A stretch of DNA of 64,000 nucleotides, from positions 372,001 through 436,000 of the forward strand of contig NZ_JAIOUO010000003.1 of NCBI RefSeq assembly GCF_019931195.1, in the 5' to 3' direction. The notes beneath the pieces are model-generated. The model had not been told where the DNA came from, made no database searches, and saw nothing but the letters and a program-made list of their open reading frames with translations. A program made the translations under genes and the position numbers. Positions 10,563 through 19,959 of the stretch are shown here, in pieces. Within the stretch, counting starts at the first letter, position 1, and each line of letters starts with the position of its first letter. The DNA is from Marinobacter sp. F4216. GTDB taxonomy: Bacteria; Pseudomonadota; Gammaproteobacteria; Pseudomonadales; Oleiphilaceae.

Positions 10563-12647
10563 ATGCAGAAGAAGAACGCGACCGTACACCTCCTAATTCT
10601 CGATCCATCACAGAACGACGCTGAATCGCTCGTCAGCCTGCTCCGGAACTCCGGCAAGGCCACCCGCGCTCACCGCATCACGTCAGAGGAAGACCTTGAA
10701 GAAACCCTGAAAGCGGGACAGTGGGACCTGCTTATCGCCCGGGATCTGGACGAAGAATTCTCCGCGGATGACGCGTTGGCGATGATTCGCCGGATGGACA
10801 AAGACGTTCCATTCGTTTTACTGACCAATGAATACAGTCACGAACGAACCGTTGAGATCATCAAGGCCGGCGCACAGGATGCACTCCCCGTCGATCAGAC
10901 CGATCTGCTGGTTCTGGTCGTGAACCGAGAGCTGGCTGCCCTGGAAGAACGCCGCCGCCGTCGACTTCTCGAGTCCCACCTGCGAGAAGCGGAACAGCGC
11001 TGTCAGTTGCTGCTAGAAAGCTCCAAGGACGCCATCGCCTACATCAACGATGGCATGCACATATATGCCAACCAGTCGTACATGGAGTTCCTGGGTTACG
11101 ACGATATCGACGAACTGATCTGCATCCCGGTGCTTGATACCCTGACTCCGGACAGCCAGGGCAAGTACAAGGAGTTCATGAAGTCCTTCGTCGAAAAGGG
11201 CGAAGATGGCATGACTATGAATTGCGTTGCCCGCCGCAGTGACGATCACGAGCTGAACGTCACCATGTCAGTATCAGCAGCCACCTACGACGGTGAGACC
11301 TGTACCCAGATCGTCCTTCAGCCGGAGCACAGTGACGCCGAACTGGAAGAAAAACTGCGCAAGATCAGTAGCCAGGATCTGCTGACCGGCCTGTACAACC
11401 GTCAGTTCCTGATGGACACACTGTCTGAAAACATCGCCAATGCCGCTAAAAGCAGCGAATCCGGCGCACTGGCTTATATCGCACTGGATAATTTCATGAG
11501 CATGAAAGGCCAGGTGGGCATTGCCGGTGCAGACCTGCTGCTCGGCGACCTGGCCAACCTGCTCAAGGAACAGGCCGGTGACGAAATGACTCTGGCGCGC
11601 CTGAGCGACGATGCCTTTGCCATCATGCATCAGCCGTGCGATGAGAAAACCATGACGGACGTCAGTGAGCGGGTCCGCAAGGCGGTGGAAGACCACCTCT
11701 TCGACATCAATGGCCGGACTGTCCAGCTCACTGTGAGCATCGGTATTGCCGCCATCACAGAAAACTCTCCGAAAGCCGAGGAGTTGATGGCCAGGTCCCA
11801 TACGGCATCGGCCGATGTTCGTAAACAGGCAGGCAAGGAAGAGGGTAACGGCGTACTGGTATACAATCCAGCTGACTACGAAACCCTGGACCAGAGTAAT
11901 TCGGTCGAAGCTATCCTCAAGGCACTTGAAGACAATCGCTTCCGCTTGCTGTTCCAGCCGATCATCAACCTGCGCGGCGAGGGTGAAGAGCACTACGAGA
12001 CCTTCGTTCGCATGGTCAACAAGGATGGCGAGGAGGTCTCTCCCTATGACTTCCTGCCACCGACTGGACCGGCCGATACCGCCATCAAGATTGACCGCTG
12101 GGTAATCCTGCAAACCATCAAGCAGCTGGCCAGCCATCGTTCGCAGGGACACGATACCCGTCTGTTCCTGAACGTCACGGCAGAAACCCTCCAGGACAAG
12201 ACCTTCAGCGCCTGGCTCAGCGTGGCCCTGAAAGCAGCCAGACTGCCCGGCGACTCGCTGATTTTCCAGATCCGCGAAGGCGACGCCAACAACTTCCTCA
12301 AACAGGCCAAGGAATTCACCAAAAACCTGCAGGAACTGCATTGCAAGATTTCCATTGCCCAGTTTGGCGGCGCCATCAATCCATTCAACACCCTGAAGCA
12401 CATCGACGCAGACTATGTGAAAATCGATGGATCCTTCACCGAAGAAATCCAGAAGAGCGACGAAGCCAAGGAGCAGTTCAAGGAAATGGTCAAAACCCTG
12501 CAGAACAACGGCAAGCTGACCATCATTCCATTGGTGGAGAACGCGGGCGTTCTGGCCACCCTGTGGCAGGCCGGCGTCAACTACATCCAGGGCTATTACC
12601 TGCAGGCCCCGGCACCTGAGATGAACTACGACTTCGGCGATCAGTAA
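10563..12647 (+). CDS. fimX: FimX-type c-di-GMP effector (REC-like, PAS, degenerate GGDEF and EAL)
   Basis: A 694-residue protein laid out like Pseudomonas FimX, which localises to a cell pole, binds c-di-GMP and promotes type IV pilus assembly and twitching. An N-terminal receiver-like domain is followed by a PAS domain (about residues 145-255), then GGDEF and EAL domains. Both catalytic sites are degenerate: SDDAF replaces GGDEF, ETF replaces EAL, and the usual DDFGTG loop reads AQFGGA, so a receptor rather than an enzyme is expected. The C-terminus YIQGYYLQAPAPEMNYDF closely resembles that of FimX. It is convergent with serB, as in Pseudomonas. Its partners PilZ and PilB are not in this window. 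Confidence 0.9.
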   Translation: MQKKNATVHLLILDPSQNDAESLVSLLRNSGKATRAHRITSEEDLEETLKAGQWDLLIARDLDEEFSADDALAMIRRMDKDVPFVLLTNEYSHERTVEIIKAGAQDALPVDQTDLLVLVVNRELAALEERRRRRLLESHLREAEQRCQLLLESSKDAIAYINDGMHIYANQSYMEFLGYDDIDELICIPVLDTLTPDSQGKYKEFMKSFVEKGEDGMTMNCVARRSDDHELNVTMSVSAATYDGETCTQIVLQPEHSDAELEEKLRKISSQDLLTGLYNRQFLMDTLSENIANAAKSSESGALAYIALDNFMSMKGQVGIAGADLLLGDLANLLKEQAGDEMTLARLSDDAFAIMHQPCDEKTMTDVSERVRKAVEDHLFDINGRTVQLTVSIGIAAITENSPKAEELMARSHTASADVRKQAGKEEGNGVLVYNPADYETLDQSNSVEAILKALEDNRFRLLFQPIINLRGEGEEHYETFVRMVNKDGEEVSPYDFLPPTGPADTAIKIDRWVILQTIKQLASHRSQGHDTRLFLNVTAETLQDKTFSAWLSVALKAARLPGDSLIFQIREGDANNFLKQAKEFTKNLQELHCKISIAQFGGAINPFNTLKHIDADYVKIDGSFTEEIQKSDEAKEQFKEMVKTLQNNGKLTIIPLVENAGVLATLWQAGVNYIQGYYLQAPAPEMNYDFGDQ

Positions 12648-12663
12648 ATTCGCCAGCCCAACG

Positions 12664-12690
12664 AAAACGGCGCCCGAAGGCGCCGTTTTT
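12664..12690. terminator. Bidirectional intrinsic terminator between fimX and serB
   Basis: An 11-bp stem AAAACGGCGCC (12664-12674) with a CGAA tetraloop and perfect complement is flanked by A-run and T-run on the two sides. It can therefore end both the plus-strand fimX and the minus-strand serB transcripts. Confidence 0.85.
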
Positions 12691-12707
12691 CATTTCTGCG
12701 AGGGCTC

Positions 12708-13940
12708 TCAGATGCCTGCGTCTGCAAGCCCCTGATTGGTCTCGCTCTCCCGGAAACCGATCAGGTACAGAATGGCATCCAGCCCCAGGGTTGAGATGGC
12801 ATGACGGGCCGACTCCTTTACCAGCGGCTTGGCACGGAAGGCAACTCCAAGTCCTGCCTGGCTTAGCATAGGCAGGTCATTGGCACCATCACCCACGGCA
12901 ATCACCTGGGCGCGGGATATGCGCTCTCTTTCGGCAATTTCCAGCAGCAACTCAGCCTTGCGCTTGCCGTCGACAATCTGTCCTGAAACCTTGCCGGTCA
13001 CCTTGCCGTCGACAATTTCCAGCTCATTGGCGTAGACATAGTCGATGCCCAGCTTGTTCTGCAGGTGGCGGGCAAAATAGGTAAAGCCGCCCGAAAGGAT
13101 TGCCGTGCGATAGCCCAGCGCTTTCAGACTCTTGATCAGGTGCTCTGCCCCTTCTGTCATCTTGAGGCGTGCGGCTACCCGTTCCAGCACCGATTCATCC
13201 AGTCCCTGAAGGAGCGCCAGACGCTCGGCGAAGCTCTGACTGAAGTCCAGCTCCCCTTGCATCGCCCTCTCGGTGATTTCGGCCACCTGTTCGCCCACAC
13301 CGGCCTCCAGCGCCAGTTCGTCGATTACCTCGGCCTCAATCAGGGTGGAGTCCATATCGAACACCACAAGGCGACGATTGCGGCGGAAGATGGAATCCTG
13401 CTGGAACGCAATATCCACGTTCATCTCACCGGCAATATGCAGGAAGTCCGCCCGCAACTGTTCCAGATCCGCCGGTTGTCCGCGCACCGAAAATTCCACG
13501 CAGGCGATGCGGTTTTCCGACGAAGTCAGGGACGGGCGCGCCGACAAGCGGGTGATATTGTCAATATTCAGGCCATGGCGAGCCGTGATGGCTGAAACCC
13601 GGGCAATCTGCTCCGCCTTTATGTCCCGGGACAGCAGCGTCACGATGTAGCATGCCCGGTTCCGACCCTCTGCCCAGGACAGGTACTCCTCGACGGTAAT
13701 CGGGGCAAAATGCACCTGAAGATCCAGTGCGTGCAAGCGAAACAGCAGGTCCCGGATGACCGGTGACGATTTCGACGCATCCGGGATCTCGATCAGGATC
13801 CCCCAGGTCAGGTGATCGTGGATGACCGCCTGACCAATATCCAGAATCCGGACATCATACTGCCCCATAATTCCGGTAATTTCCGAGGTCAGCCCGGGCT
13901 TATCGCGCCCGGACACGTTAATCAGGATGAGTTCACTCAC
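12708..13940 (-). CDS. serB: Phosphoserine phosphatase SerB with N-terminal ACT domains
   Basis: The last step of serine synthesis, L-phosphoserine to L-serine. The 410-residue protein has two ACT-like regulatory regions (about residues 1-85 and 95-180) and a HAD phosphatase domain starting at FDMDSTL, with nucleophile Asp195 and Asp197. ILSGGFT and [10 protein letters not shown] supply the remaining HAD motifs. It starts with GTG, and its first codons overlap the parC stop by 8 bp, so it is probably co-transcribed with parC. The serA gene lies far away at 52.6 kb. Confidence 0.95.
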   Translation of the reverse strand: MSELILINVSGRDKPGLTSEITGIMGQYDVRILDIGQAVIHDHLTWGILIEIPDASKSSPVIRDLLFRLHALDLQVHFAPITVEEYLSWAEGRNRACYIVTLLSRDIKAEQIARVSAITARHGLNIDNITRLSARPSLTSSENRIACVEFSVRGQPADLEQLRADFLHIAGEMNVDIAFQQDSIFRRNRRLVVFDMDSTLIEAEVIDELALEAGVGEQVAEITERAMQGELDFSQSFAERLALLQGLDESVLERVAARLKMTEGAEHLIKSLKALGYRTAILSGGFTYFARHLQNKLGIDYVYANELEIVDGKVTGKVSGQIVDGKRKAELLLEIAERERISRAQVIAVGDGANDLPMLSQAGLGVAFRAKPLVKESARHAISTLGLDAILYLIGFRESETNQGLADAGI

Positions 13941-16227
13941 TCTCGAGCGTCTCCTCTGGCTGAGCCGGGGCAGCTGAAGGAATCACATCGATGGCATCCA
14001 CCCTCTGAAGCCCTCTCGGCAGTTTATGCCCCCGACGACCGCGTTCCCCGAGGTAATGTTCCAGGTCACTGAACTGTAGTCCCATTTTGCGCTTGCCGGC
14101 GCGGACTTCCAGCTGATCGTCCTCGGCGAATACGGCAACCGCCACGACGAATTCTTCCCGGTTCTGTACTCGGGCAGACGGAATGCTGATGATCTTGTTG
14201 CCCTTGCCCTTTGCCAGTTCCGGCAATTCGCTGAGCGGGAACACCAGCATGCGGCCCTCATTCGAGATGGCGGCCAGGTACAGGGTTTTATCCGAAACCG
14301 GCACAGATATGGGCGACATGATACGGGCACCCTTGGGCACCGACACCAGCGCCTTTCCGTTACGGTTCTTGCTGACCATGTCATTGAGGGATGCCACAAA
14401 CCCGTAGCCACCATCAGTGACCAGCAGAGCTTTCTGGCTGGCCTCCCCCATCAAAAGACCGGCAAACGTCGCACCAGAAGGCGGATTGATGCGCCCGGTA
14501 AGCGGCTCCCCCTGCCCCCGCGCAGAGGGCAAACTGTGGGCCATAAGTGAGTAGGCCCGCCCCGTCGAGTCGATAAAAATGGCAGCCTGGTTGTTACGCC
14601 CCCGGGCAGCCAGGGCAAACCGGTCACCGGCCTTATAGTTCAGTCCGTCAGGGTCAATGTCATGACCCTTCGCCGCTCGAACCCAGCCTTTCTCGGACAG
14701 CACAACGGTTACCGGATCATTCGACACCAGATCCGCTTCGCTGAAGGCACGAGCCTCATCACGCTCTACTATAGGCGAGCGACGATCGTCGCCGTAGGTT
14801 TCGGCATCAGCCTGCAGTTCACTCTTGATCAGTTCCCGCAACCGGTCGTCGGAACCAAGAATAGACTGCAGCTCATCACGCTCTGCAGACAGCTCATCCT
14901 GCTCGCCGCGAATCTTCATTTCTTCAAGCTTAGCCAAGTGGCGCAACTTCAATTCCAGAATGGCTTCCGCCTGTTCCGGAGACAGGCCAAAGCGAGCGAT
15001 CAGCTCATCCTTTGGTTTGTCCTCGGTACGGATGATCTCGATAACCTCATCGATATTGAGGTATGCGATCAACAGCCCTTCCAGAAGGTGCAAGCGGGAC
15101 AGGACTTTATCCAGTCGGTGCTGGAGACGCCGGGTGACCGTGGTTCGACGGAACACCAGCCACTCGGTCAGGATTTCACCCAGCCCCTTCACCCCCGGTC
15201 GACCGTCGTTGCCAATCACGTTGACGTTCACACGGTAGGTCTTTTCCAGATCCGTGGTGGCAAACAGGTGGGCCATCAGCCCTTCCAGGTCCACCCGGTT
15301 GGAGCGCGGCGCAATCACCAGTCGGGTGGGGTTCTCGTGATCGGATTCATCCCGAAGGTCGCCCACCATTGGCAGCTTTTTGGTCTGCATCTGCTGCGCG
15401 ATCTGCTCCAGAACCCGTGCACCGGAGACCTGGTGCGGCAAATCGGTGATGACAATCTCACCGTTCTCCCGAATCCAGCGCGCCCGCATCCGCAGGGAGC
15501 CGCGCCCGGTTTCGTACATCTGACGGATGTCTTTCTGGGGTGTAATGATTTCCGCCTGGGTTGGGAAATCCGGGCCCTTGATGTGCTCGCAAAGCTCATC
15601 AACGGTTGCGTCCGGTTGATCCAGCAGGCGAATACACGCCGAAGCGACTTCACGAACATTGTGAGGCGGGATATCCGTGGCCATACCGACAGCAATCCCG
15701 GTGGTGCCATTAAGCAGCACATGGGGAAGACGCGCAGGCAGAACGGAGGGCTCGTCCATGGTGCCGTCAAAGTTCGGCACCCAGTCCACGGTACCCTGCC
15801 CCAGTTCGCTCAGCAGGACTTCGGCGAAAGGCGCCAGACGCGACTCGGTGTATCGCATGGCAGCGAAGGATTTTGGATCGTCCGGTGACCCCCAGTTACC
15901 CTGCCCGTCAACCAACGGGTAGCGATAAGAAAACGGCTGCGCCATCAGCACCATGGCTTCGTAACAGGCGCTGTCGCCGTGGGGGTGGAATTTACCCAGG
16001 ACGTCACCCACGGTACGGGCTGATTTCTTATATTTGGCGGTGGACTTCAACCCCAGCTCGGACATGGCGTACACAATGCGCCGCTGTACCGGCTTTAAAC
16101 CATCCCCGACGTTGGGCAACGCCCGGTCGAGGATGACGTACATGGAATAATCGAGATAGGCTTTCTCCGTATAATCCCGGAGCGAAACCCGCTCAAAGCC
16201 CTCATCCGTTGTCTGAAACTCTGGCAT
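13933..16227 (-). CDS. parC: DNA topoisomerase IV subunit A
   Basis: The breakage-reunion subunit that decatenates daughter chromosomes, 764 residues, usual length. [16 protein letters not shown] is present near residue 35, and the catalytic tyrosine is Tyr126 in MRYTES. The quinolone-determining segment [12 protein letters not shown] has Ser86 and Glu90, the wild-type residues corresponding to E. coli Ser80 and Glu84. The frame is open 32 codons further upstream, but [10 protein letters not shown] with a GAGG upstream is the better start. It overlaps serB, and parE lies 5.7 kb away on the same strand. Confidence 0.97.
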   Translation of the reverse strand: MPEFQTTDEGFERVSLRDYTEKAYLDYSMYVILDRALPNVGDGLKPVQRRIVYAMSELGLKSTAKYKKSARTVGDVLGKFHPHGDSACYEAMVLMAQPFSYRYPLVDGQGNWGSPDDPKSFAAMRYTESRLAPFAEVLLSELGQGTVDWVPNFDGTMDEPSVLPARLPHVLLNGTTGIAVGMATDIPPHNVREVASACIRLLDQPDATVDELCEHIKGPDFPTQAEIITPQKDIRQMYETGRGSLRMRARWIRENGEIVITDLPHQVSGARVLEQIAQQMQTKKLPMVGDLRDESDHENPTRLVIAPRSNRVDLEGLMAHLFATTDLEKTYRVNVNVIGNDGRPGVKGLGEILTEWLVFRRTTVTRRLQHRLDKVLSRLHLLEGLLIAYLNIDEVIEIIRTEDKPKDELIARFGLSPEQAEAILELKLRHLAKLEEMKIRGEQDELSAERDELQSILGSDDRLRELIKSELQADAETYGDDRRSPIVERDEARAFSEADLVSNDPVTVVLSEKGWVRAAKGHDIDPDGLNYKAGDRFALAARGRNNQAAIFIDSTGRAYSLMAHSLPSARGQGEPLTGRINPPSGATFAGLLMGEASQKALLVTDGGYGFVASLNDMVSKNRNGKALVSVPKGARIMSPISVPVSDKTLYLAAISNEGRMLVFPLSELPELAKGKGNKIISIPSARVQNREEFVVAVAVFAEDDQLEVRAGKRKMGLQFSDLEHYLGERGRRGHKLPRGLQRVDAIDVIPSAAPAQPEETLESE

Positions 16228-16430
16228 GGATGCCTCTTTTGCGTCTTGTACCTGTTTTTTTATGCTGCCAGCGATGCTACCTGTAACCTGCGGAATATTC
16301 ACCAGCACCGGGGCGAGCCACATTATATGGACGCCGGCTCCGATACTCCAACTTCCAATAGCGGAAACCCCGAATGGAGGCTCATCGACCCGGTCCGTAT
16401 TCTATTAACTATTCGTCAGTAACCGTTTCA

Positions 16431-16676
16431 ATGTCCAAACGCCAACGGAACTCTATGAAACCCAACCTGAAAGCCTGTGGACAAGCCATGATGACCGCCA
16501 TGGTCAATGCCGTACTGGCCGTTGCCCTGATGCTTCTGGTCGAGTTCGCGATCAGTGGCTCGTTTCAGGTGCCCGAGCCTTATCTCTGGGCCGGCTTGCT
16601 CATCTGGCTGGTCATCTTCGCCGGACAGTTCTGGCGTCAGCGCCACCTGTGCCGTTCCGCCCAGTCCCACGAATAA
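16431..16676 (+). CDS. Small two-helix membrane protein, unknown
   Basis: An 81-residue reading from MSKRQRNS (a shorter start at 16455, MKPNLK, is possible). It contains two hydrophobic stretches that look like membrane helices, around AVLAVALMLLVEFAI and WAGLLIWLVIFAG, and a positively charged tail. I do not recognise the family. No good Shine-Dalgarno precedes either start. Its existence is supported by the membrane-protein-like composition and a free intergenic location divergent from parC, not by homology. Confidence 0.45.
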   Translation: MSKRQRNSMKPNLKACGQAMMTAMVNAVLAVALMLLVEFAISGSFQVPEPYLWAGLLIWLVIFAGQFWRQRHLCRSAQSHE

Positions 16677-17055
16677 CCTGCCCCAGGAGCACCTCCCGGT
16701 CGTCCGCCTGAGATCAGGCACGTGCTTATCGTGCTTATCCAGTGAGTCCACCTGAGAGGGCTGGTCCACACTCCTCGCCTCAACCCCCTCTCAATCCCCG
16801 CTTGTCGCAGACTTTTTCCCGACGTCTATACTTGTGTCCATGATGTGAGCACGCCGACTCCATCTCACTGCATCCGACCCAGGTGCGGACAAGGACCAGC
16901 GCGGCATTCCCCGGGTCATCAGGTAGCAAAAAAACCAGCGCGAGATCCCGTCGTTTTCGCGCCCACCTCAGGATCACATGCCTGACGTTCAGTGAATCCA
17001 TCGGTTACGGGCGAGGGCCCGAAACTTCTGCAGACGCACCCCGGGAGGCATGGCT
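16677..17055. other. Intergenic region without a recognised gene
   Basis: About 380 bp between the small membrane gene and ypfJ. I see no convincing coding region. A possible promoter for ypfJ is TTGTCG (16802) with TATACT (16827), but the 19-bp spacer is long, so it is only suggestive. GGAGG at 17044-17048 is the ypfJ ribosome binding site. Confidence 0.4.
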
Positions 17056-17967
17056 ATGCGCTGGAAAAGCGGCAGGCGAAGCGAGAACGTCGAAGACAGA
17101 CGGGGACAGACCACCCGATACGCTGCGGCCGGTGCAGGAAGTGCCGTACTGCTCAGGTTCCTGCCGATGCTTTTTCGCAGCAAGATGGGGCGGACGATCC
17201 TGATTGTTGGTGTGATCCTGATCTTTGGCGGAAAAATGCTGGGCATCGATATCCTACCCTTCCTGCTCGGTGGAGGCGGGGGACCTACCACCGTCGAGAA
17301 CCAGCGGGAATTCACCGCAGCCGAACAGGAACTCGCCGATTTCACCTCAGTTGTGCTGGCCGACACCGAGGACACCTGGAAAGCCATCTTCAGCGAGCGG
17401 GGCGCAGCTTACCGGGAACCGACACTGGTGCTGTTCACGGGCCAGGTACAATCCGCCTGCGGGTTTGCCAGCGCTGCCGTAGGCCCCTTTTACTGCCCGG
17501 GTGACGAGAAGGTTTACATAGATCTGTCGTTTTTCGACGATCTGGCCCGCCGCTTCGGAGCGCCCGGCGATTTCGCCCAGGCCTATGTGCTCGCCCATGA
17601 GGTTGGACATCACGTGCAAACCGTACTGGGCATCAGTCAGGAAGTCAGACGCCTGGGCCAGGGCCGTAGCAAGCAGGAAGTGAATTCATTATCCGTCAGA
17701 CAGGAACTACAGGCCGACTGCTTTGCCGGAGTGTGGGGCCACATCGCCCATCGGGACCGTCAGATACTGGAACCCGGCGATCTTGACGAAGCCCTTCAGG
17801 CCGCGGCCGCGATCGGTGATGATCGTCTGCAACGGCAGGCCGGCGGTCAGGTGGTGCCCGACAGTTTTACCCACGGCACGTCAGAACAACGGGCCCGCTG
17901 GTTCCGCCGGGGGTTTGAAACCGGCGATATTGACAACTGCAACACGTTCGAGGCCAGACAGCTCTGA
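17056..17967 (+). CDS. ypfJ: YpfJ-family neutral zinc metallopeptidase
   Basis: A 303-residue predicted zinc metallopeptidase, membrane-anchored near its N-terminus (a hydrophobic segment around residues 45-65), with the catalytic domain outside. The zinc motif is HEVGHHVQ, and the family features ADCFAGVWG and TSEQRARWF follow. Two ATGs lie 6 bp apart; the second (17056) is 7 bp after GGAGG and gives the MRW...VEDRRG N-terminus typical of YpfJ. The substrate is unknown for the family as far as I know. It stands alone, convergent with yceI. Confidence 0.93.
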   Translation: MRWKSGRRSENVEDRRGQTTRYAAAGAGSAVLLRFLPMLFRSKMGRTILIVGVILIFGGKMLGIDILPFLLGGGGGPTTVENQREFTAAEQELADFTSVVLADTEDTWKAIFSERGAAYREPTLVLFTGQVQSACGFASAAVGPFYCPGDEKVYIDLSFFDDLARRFGAPGDFAQAYVLAHEVGHHVQTVLGISQEVRRLGQGRSKQEVNSLSVRQELQADCFAGVWGHIAHRDRQILEPGDLDEALQAAAAIGDDRLQRQAGGQVVPDSFTHGTSEQRARWFRRGFETGDIDNCNTFEARQL

Positions 17968-17986
17968 GCGCCTACTGAATTGACAA

Positions 17987-18017
17987 CCCCGGGGCCGAAC
18001 TTGCTCCCGCCCCGGGG
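17987..18017. terminator. Possible terminator hairpin between ypfJ and yceI
   Basis: CCCCGGGGC (17987-17995) and its complement (18009-18017) form a GC-only 9-bp stem in the gap between two convergent genes. No T-run follows on either strand, so this is a weaker candidate than the others. Confidence 0.4.
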
Positions 18018-18046
18018 CATGATCAACAGACCTGACAGGTCACTGG

Positions 18047-18628
18047 TTACTGGCGAATGCCCTCAACGGAGATAATGACCTCCACAGTTTCGGACGCCTT
18101 TCCAAGGTCCATGGGGATACCAAAATCCTTCAACGCGAGCTCGGTCTGGGCTTCGAATCCCATCCGATAACCGCCCCAGGGATCCTCGCCGTGACCAAGC
18201 ATCTTGGCGTCGAGTGTGACCTCTTTGGTAACCCCGCGAAGAGTAAGGTCACCGACAATGTCTGCCTCCCCATCGTCACCCAGCTCGACGCGAGTGCTCT
18301 GGAAACTCGCTTCAGGGAAGTCATCCACATACAGGAAATCCTCGCTGCGCAAATGCTTGTCGCGCTCTGCATGATTGGAATCAACACTGGAGGTATCGAT
18401 AGTGACGGACACCGAACTGTTTTCCGGGTTCTCCTCGTCATACACGAACTGACCATCGAACTCATTGAAGCGGCCGTACAACCAGCTGAACCCGAGGTGG
18501 GAAATCTTGAAGGTAACGAACTGGTGGGCACCTTCGTCATCAAACGCATAGGTACCTCCGTGCCCGTCGGCGTGGACACTGCCGATCATGGTCATCGAAA
18601 CGGCAGACGCAAGCAGTAGTTTTTTCAT
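18047..18628 (-). CDS. YceI-family periplasmic lipocalin-like protein
   Basis: A 193-residue exported protein with a signal peptide (cleavage likely after VHA, about residue 20) and the YceI beta-barrel fold, which binds polyisoprenoid-type lipids. Typical phrases are ISHLGFSWLYGRF, SSVDSNHAERDKHLRSEDFL and GDLTLRGVTKEVTLD. The start at 18628 has a strong AAGGAG at good distance; an open frame upstream is not needed. It lies 61 bp downstream of a cytochrome b561 gene on the same strand, the classical yceJ-yceI arrangement. Physiological role not established. Confidence 0.93.
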   Translation of the reverse strand: MKKLLLASAVSMTMIGSVHADGHGGTYAFDDEGAHQFVTFKISHLGFSWLYGRFNEFDGQFVYDEENPENSSVSVTIDTSSVDSNHAERDKHLRSEDFLYVDDFPEASFQSTRVELGDDGEADIVGDLTLRGVTKEVTLDAKMLGHGEDPWGGYRMGFEAQTELALKDFGIPMDLGKASETVEVIISVEGIRQ

Positions 18629-18689
18629 GGCATTCTCCTTTTTTTGGTTCGGTTCGTTCGGAACAACAGACAACAGTGGCGATCTACCT

Positions 18690-19235
18690 TTAGCGGCCAA
18701 CCATACGCCGCAAGGTATCGTCTCGATCAATCAGGTGATGTTTGAAGGCCGCCGCAGCGTGCAGGCCCGCCAACACAACAATGGCCCAGGTGGTCCAGTA
18801 GTGGATGTCTCCCGCCACCTCTTCCAGGCCTTTGACCTGCCCGGTTACCGAAGGCACCGTGAACCAGTCAAACACATGGATCGACGAGCCGTCGGCCGTT
18901 GTAATCAGATAGCCACTGACAAAGGCAACAAACAACAACAGGTAAAGAACCCCGTGCACTCCATGGGCGATGCGCACTTCCCATTTGGCCTGACCGGGGA
19001 GCGGGCAAGGGCCCCGGTTTACCACCCTCCATAGCACGCGGAATATCATCACCCCGAATAACAGGATGCCCACGCTTCGATGAATGTCCGGACCGGTTTT
19101 GTACCATTCATGGTAATAATTGAGATCCACCATCCAGAGACCGAGCCCAAACAACGTAAACACAGCCACTGCCACCAACCAATGAAGTAGGATGCTGACG
19201 ACGCCAAACCGGCTTGAAGAGTTAAAAACTTGCAT
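18690..19235 (-). CDS. Cytochrome b561 family membrane protein (YceJ-like)
   Basis: A 181-residue di-heme b-type cytochrome with four membrane helices. Candidate heme histidines are in LLHWLV (helix 1), PDIHRSVG (helix 2), RIAHGVHG (helix 3) and AGLHAAAAFKHH (helix 4). These proteins move electrons between quinol and periplasmic partners. Paired with yceI as one probable transcript. The roughly 700 bp upstream contains AT-rich stretches that may hold its promoter. Confidence 0.93.
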   Translation of the reverse strand: MQVFNSSSRFGVVSILLHWLVAVAVFTLFGLGLWMVDLNYYHEWYKTGPDIHRSVGILLFGVMIFRVLWRVVNRGPCPLPGQAKWEVRIAHGVHGVLYLLLFVAFVSGYLITTADGSSIHVFDWFTVPSVTGQVKGLEEVAGDIHYWTTWAIVVLAGLHAAAAFKHHLIDRDDTLRRMVGR

Positions 19236-19959
19236 AGCTCGCTTCGTGTCCTTGTCCCTTGAATGAGATGGCTGCCCTGGAAAAGGATTGTTGGGAGCTT
19301 AGGAAGCTCTCCATTCGAATGAAATCAAAATGTTCTGCTGACCAACATCAAAATATTTGATCAAACAGCAGATGGCGCCCCGCCTTTAGTCGTATACGGC
19401 TTTTACGGATTGTTCAAAATAACATCAACGTTACACTTTTAAGCAAGTCCTGACGCCCTGCTCCGGGCAAAACCATCGAAAGGTAGAAACGACAATGGAA
19501 GTGGAATTCGACGAAGACGTTGTTGTCCCCAGCAACAACTGACAAACAGGCGGCACGCACGGCCGCCGCCATCTCCTCTCACCGCCCGCGCAGCCAGATA
19601 CAAAAGGTTCCGTGTCTGGAACATTAAGCCGTGGTGACGATCGCTTTTTGATAACCTGCCCGTTGCGGTAGCCGACCTGACGACAAGCGGGCCATGCTCG
19701 CGACTTGTGGGCATGGCAGGCGCTTGAAAGCCTGGCATTGTCGTACAGTGATTCTGAACAGCCAGAACGTCGAGACGGCCTGCCAGACACTGCTCAACCC
19801 TCCGGCAGTATCACGTTGCTATCTTGTGCACGATCGAGGCCGTTCAAATTGACGTGACGGTCGCCTTCATGTGCATCGCCCTGTCCCTGGGGCACTATCA
19901 CGACGGTGCACTGAGGGAGCTGAGCTGCGATATCCTCGCCAACCCGGTTCCTGATCAGT
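19236..19959. other. 724-bp region without a recognised gene
   Basis: The stretch between the cytochrome b561 start and the SLC13 permease stop. The part at 19320-19440 is AT-rich and could carry the cytochrome promoter. A short minus-strand frame just after the permease stop (about 19797-19960) reads like a protein tail (VGEDIAAQLPQCTVVIVPQG...) but has no start of its own; it may be a gene remnant. A plus-strand 15-codon frame at 19495 is too short to judge. I find no RNA gene or insertion sequence here. Confidence 0.4.

Noticed and set aside
14662..15888. 408-codon plus-strand frame opposite parC, and a similar 363-codon frame opposite parE (22699-23790)
   Set aside because: Both are antisense to topoisomerase genes and have shadow-like composition.
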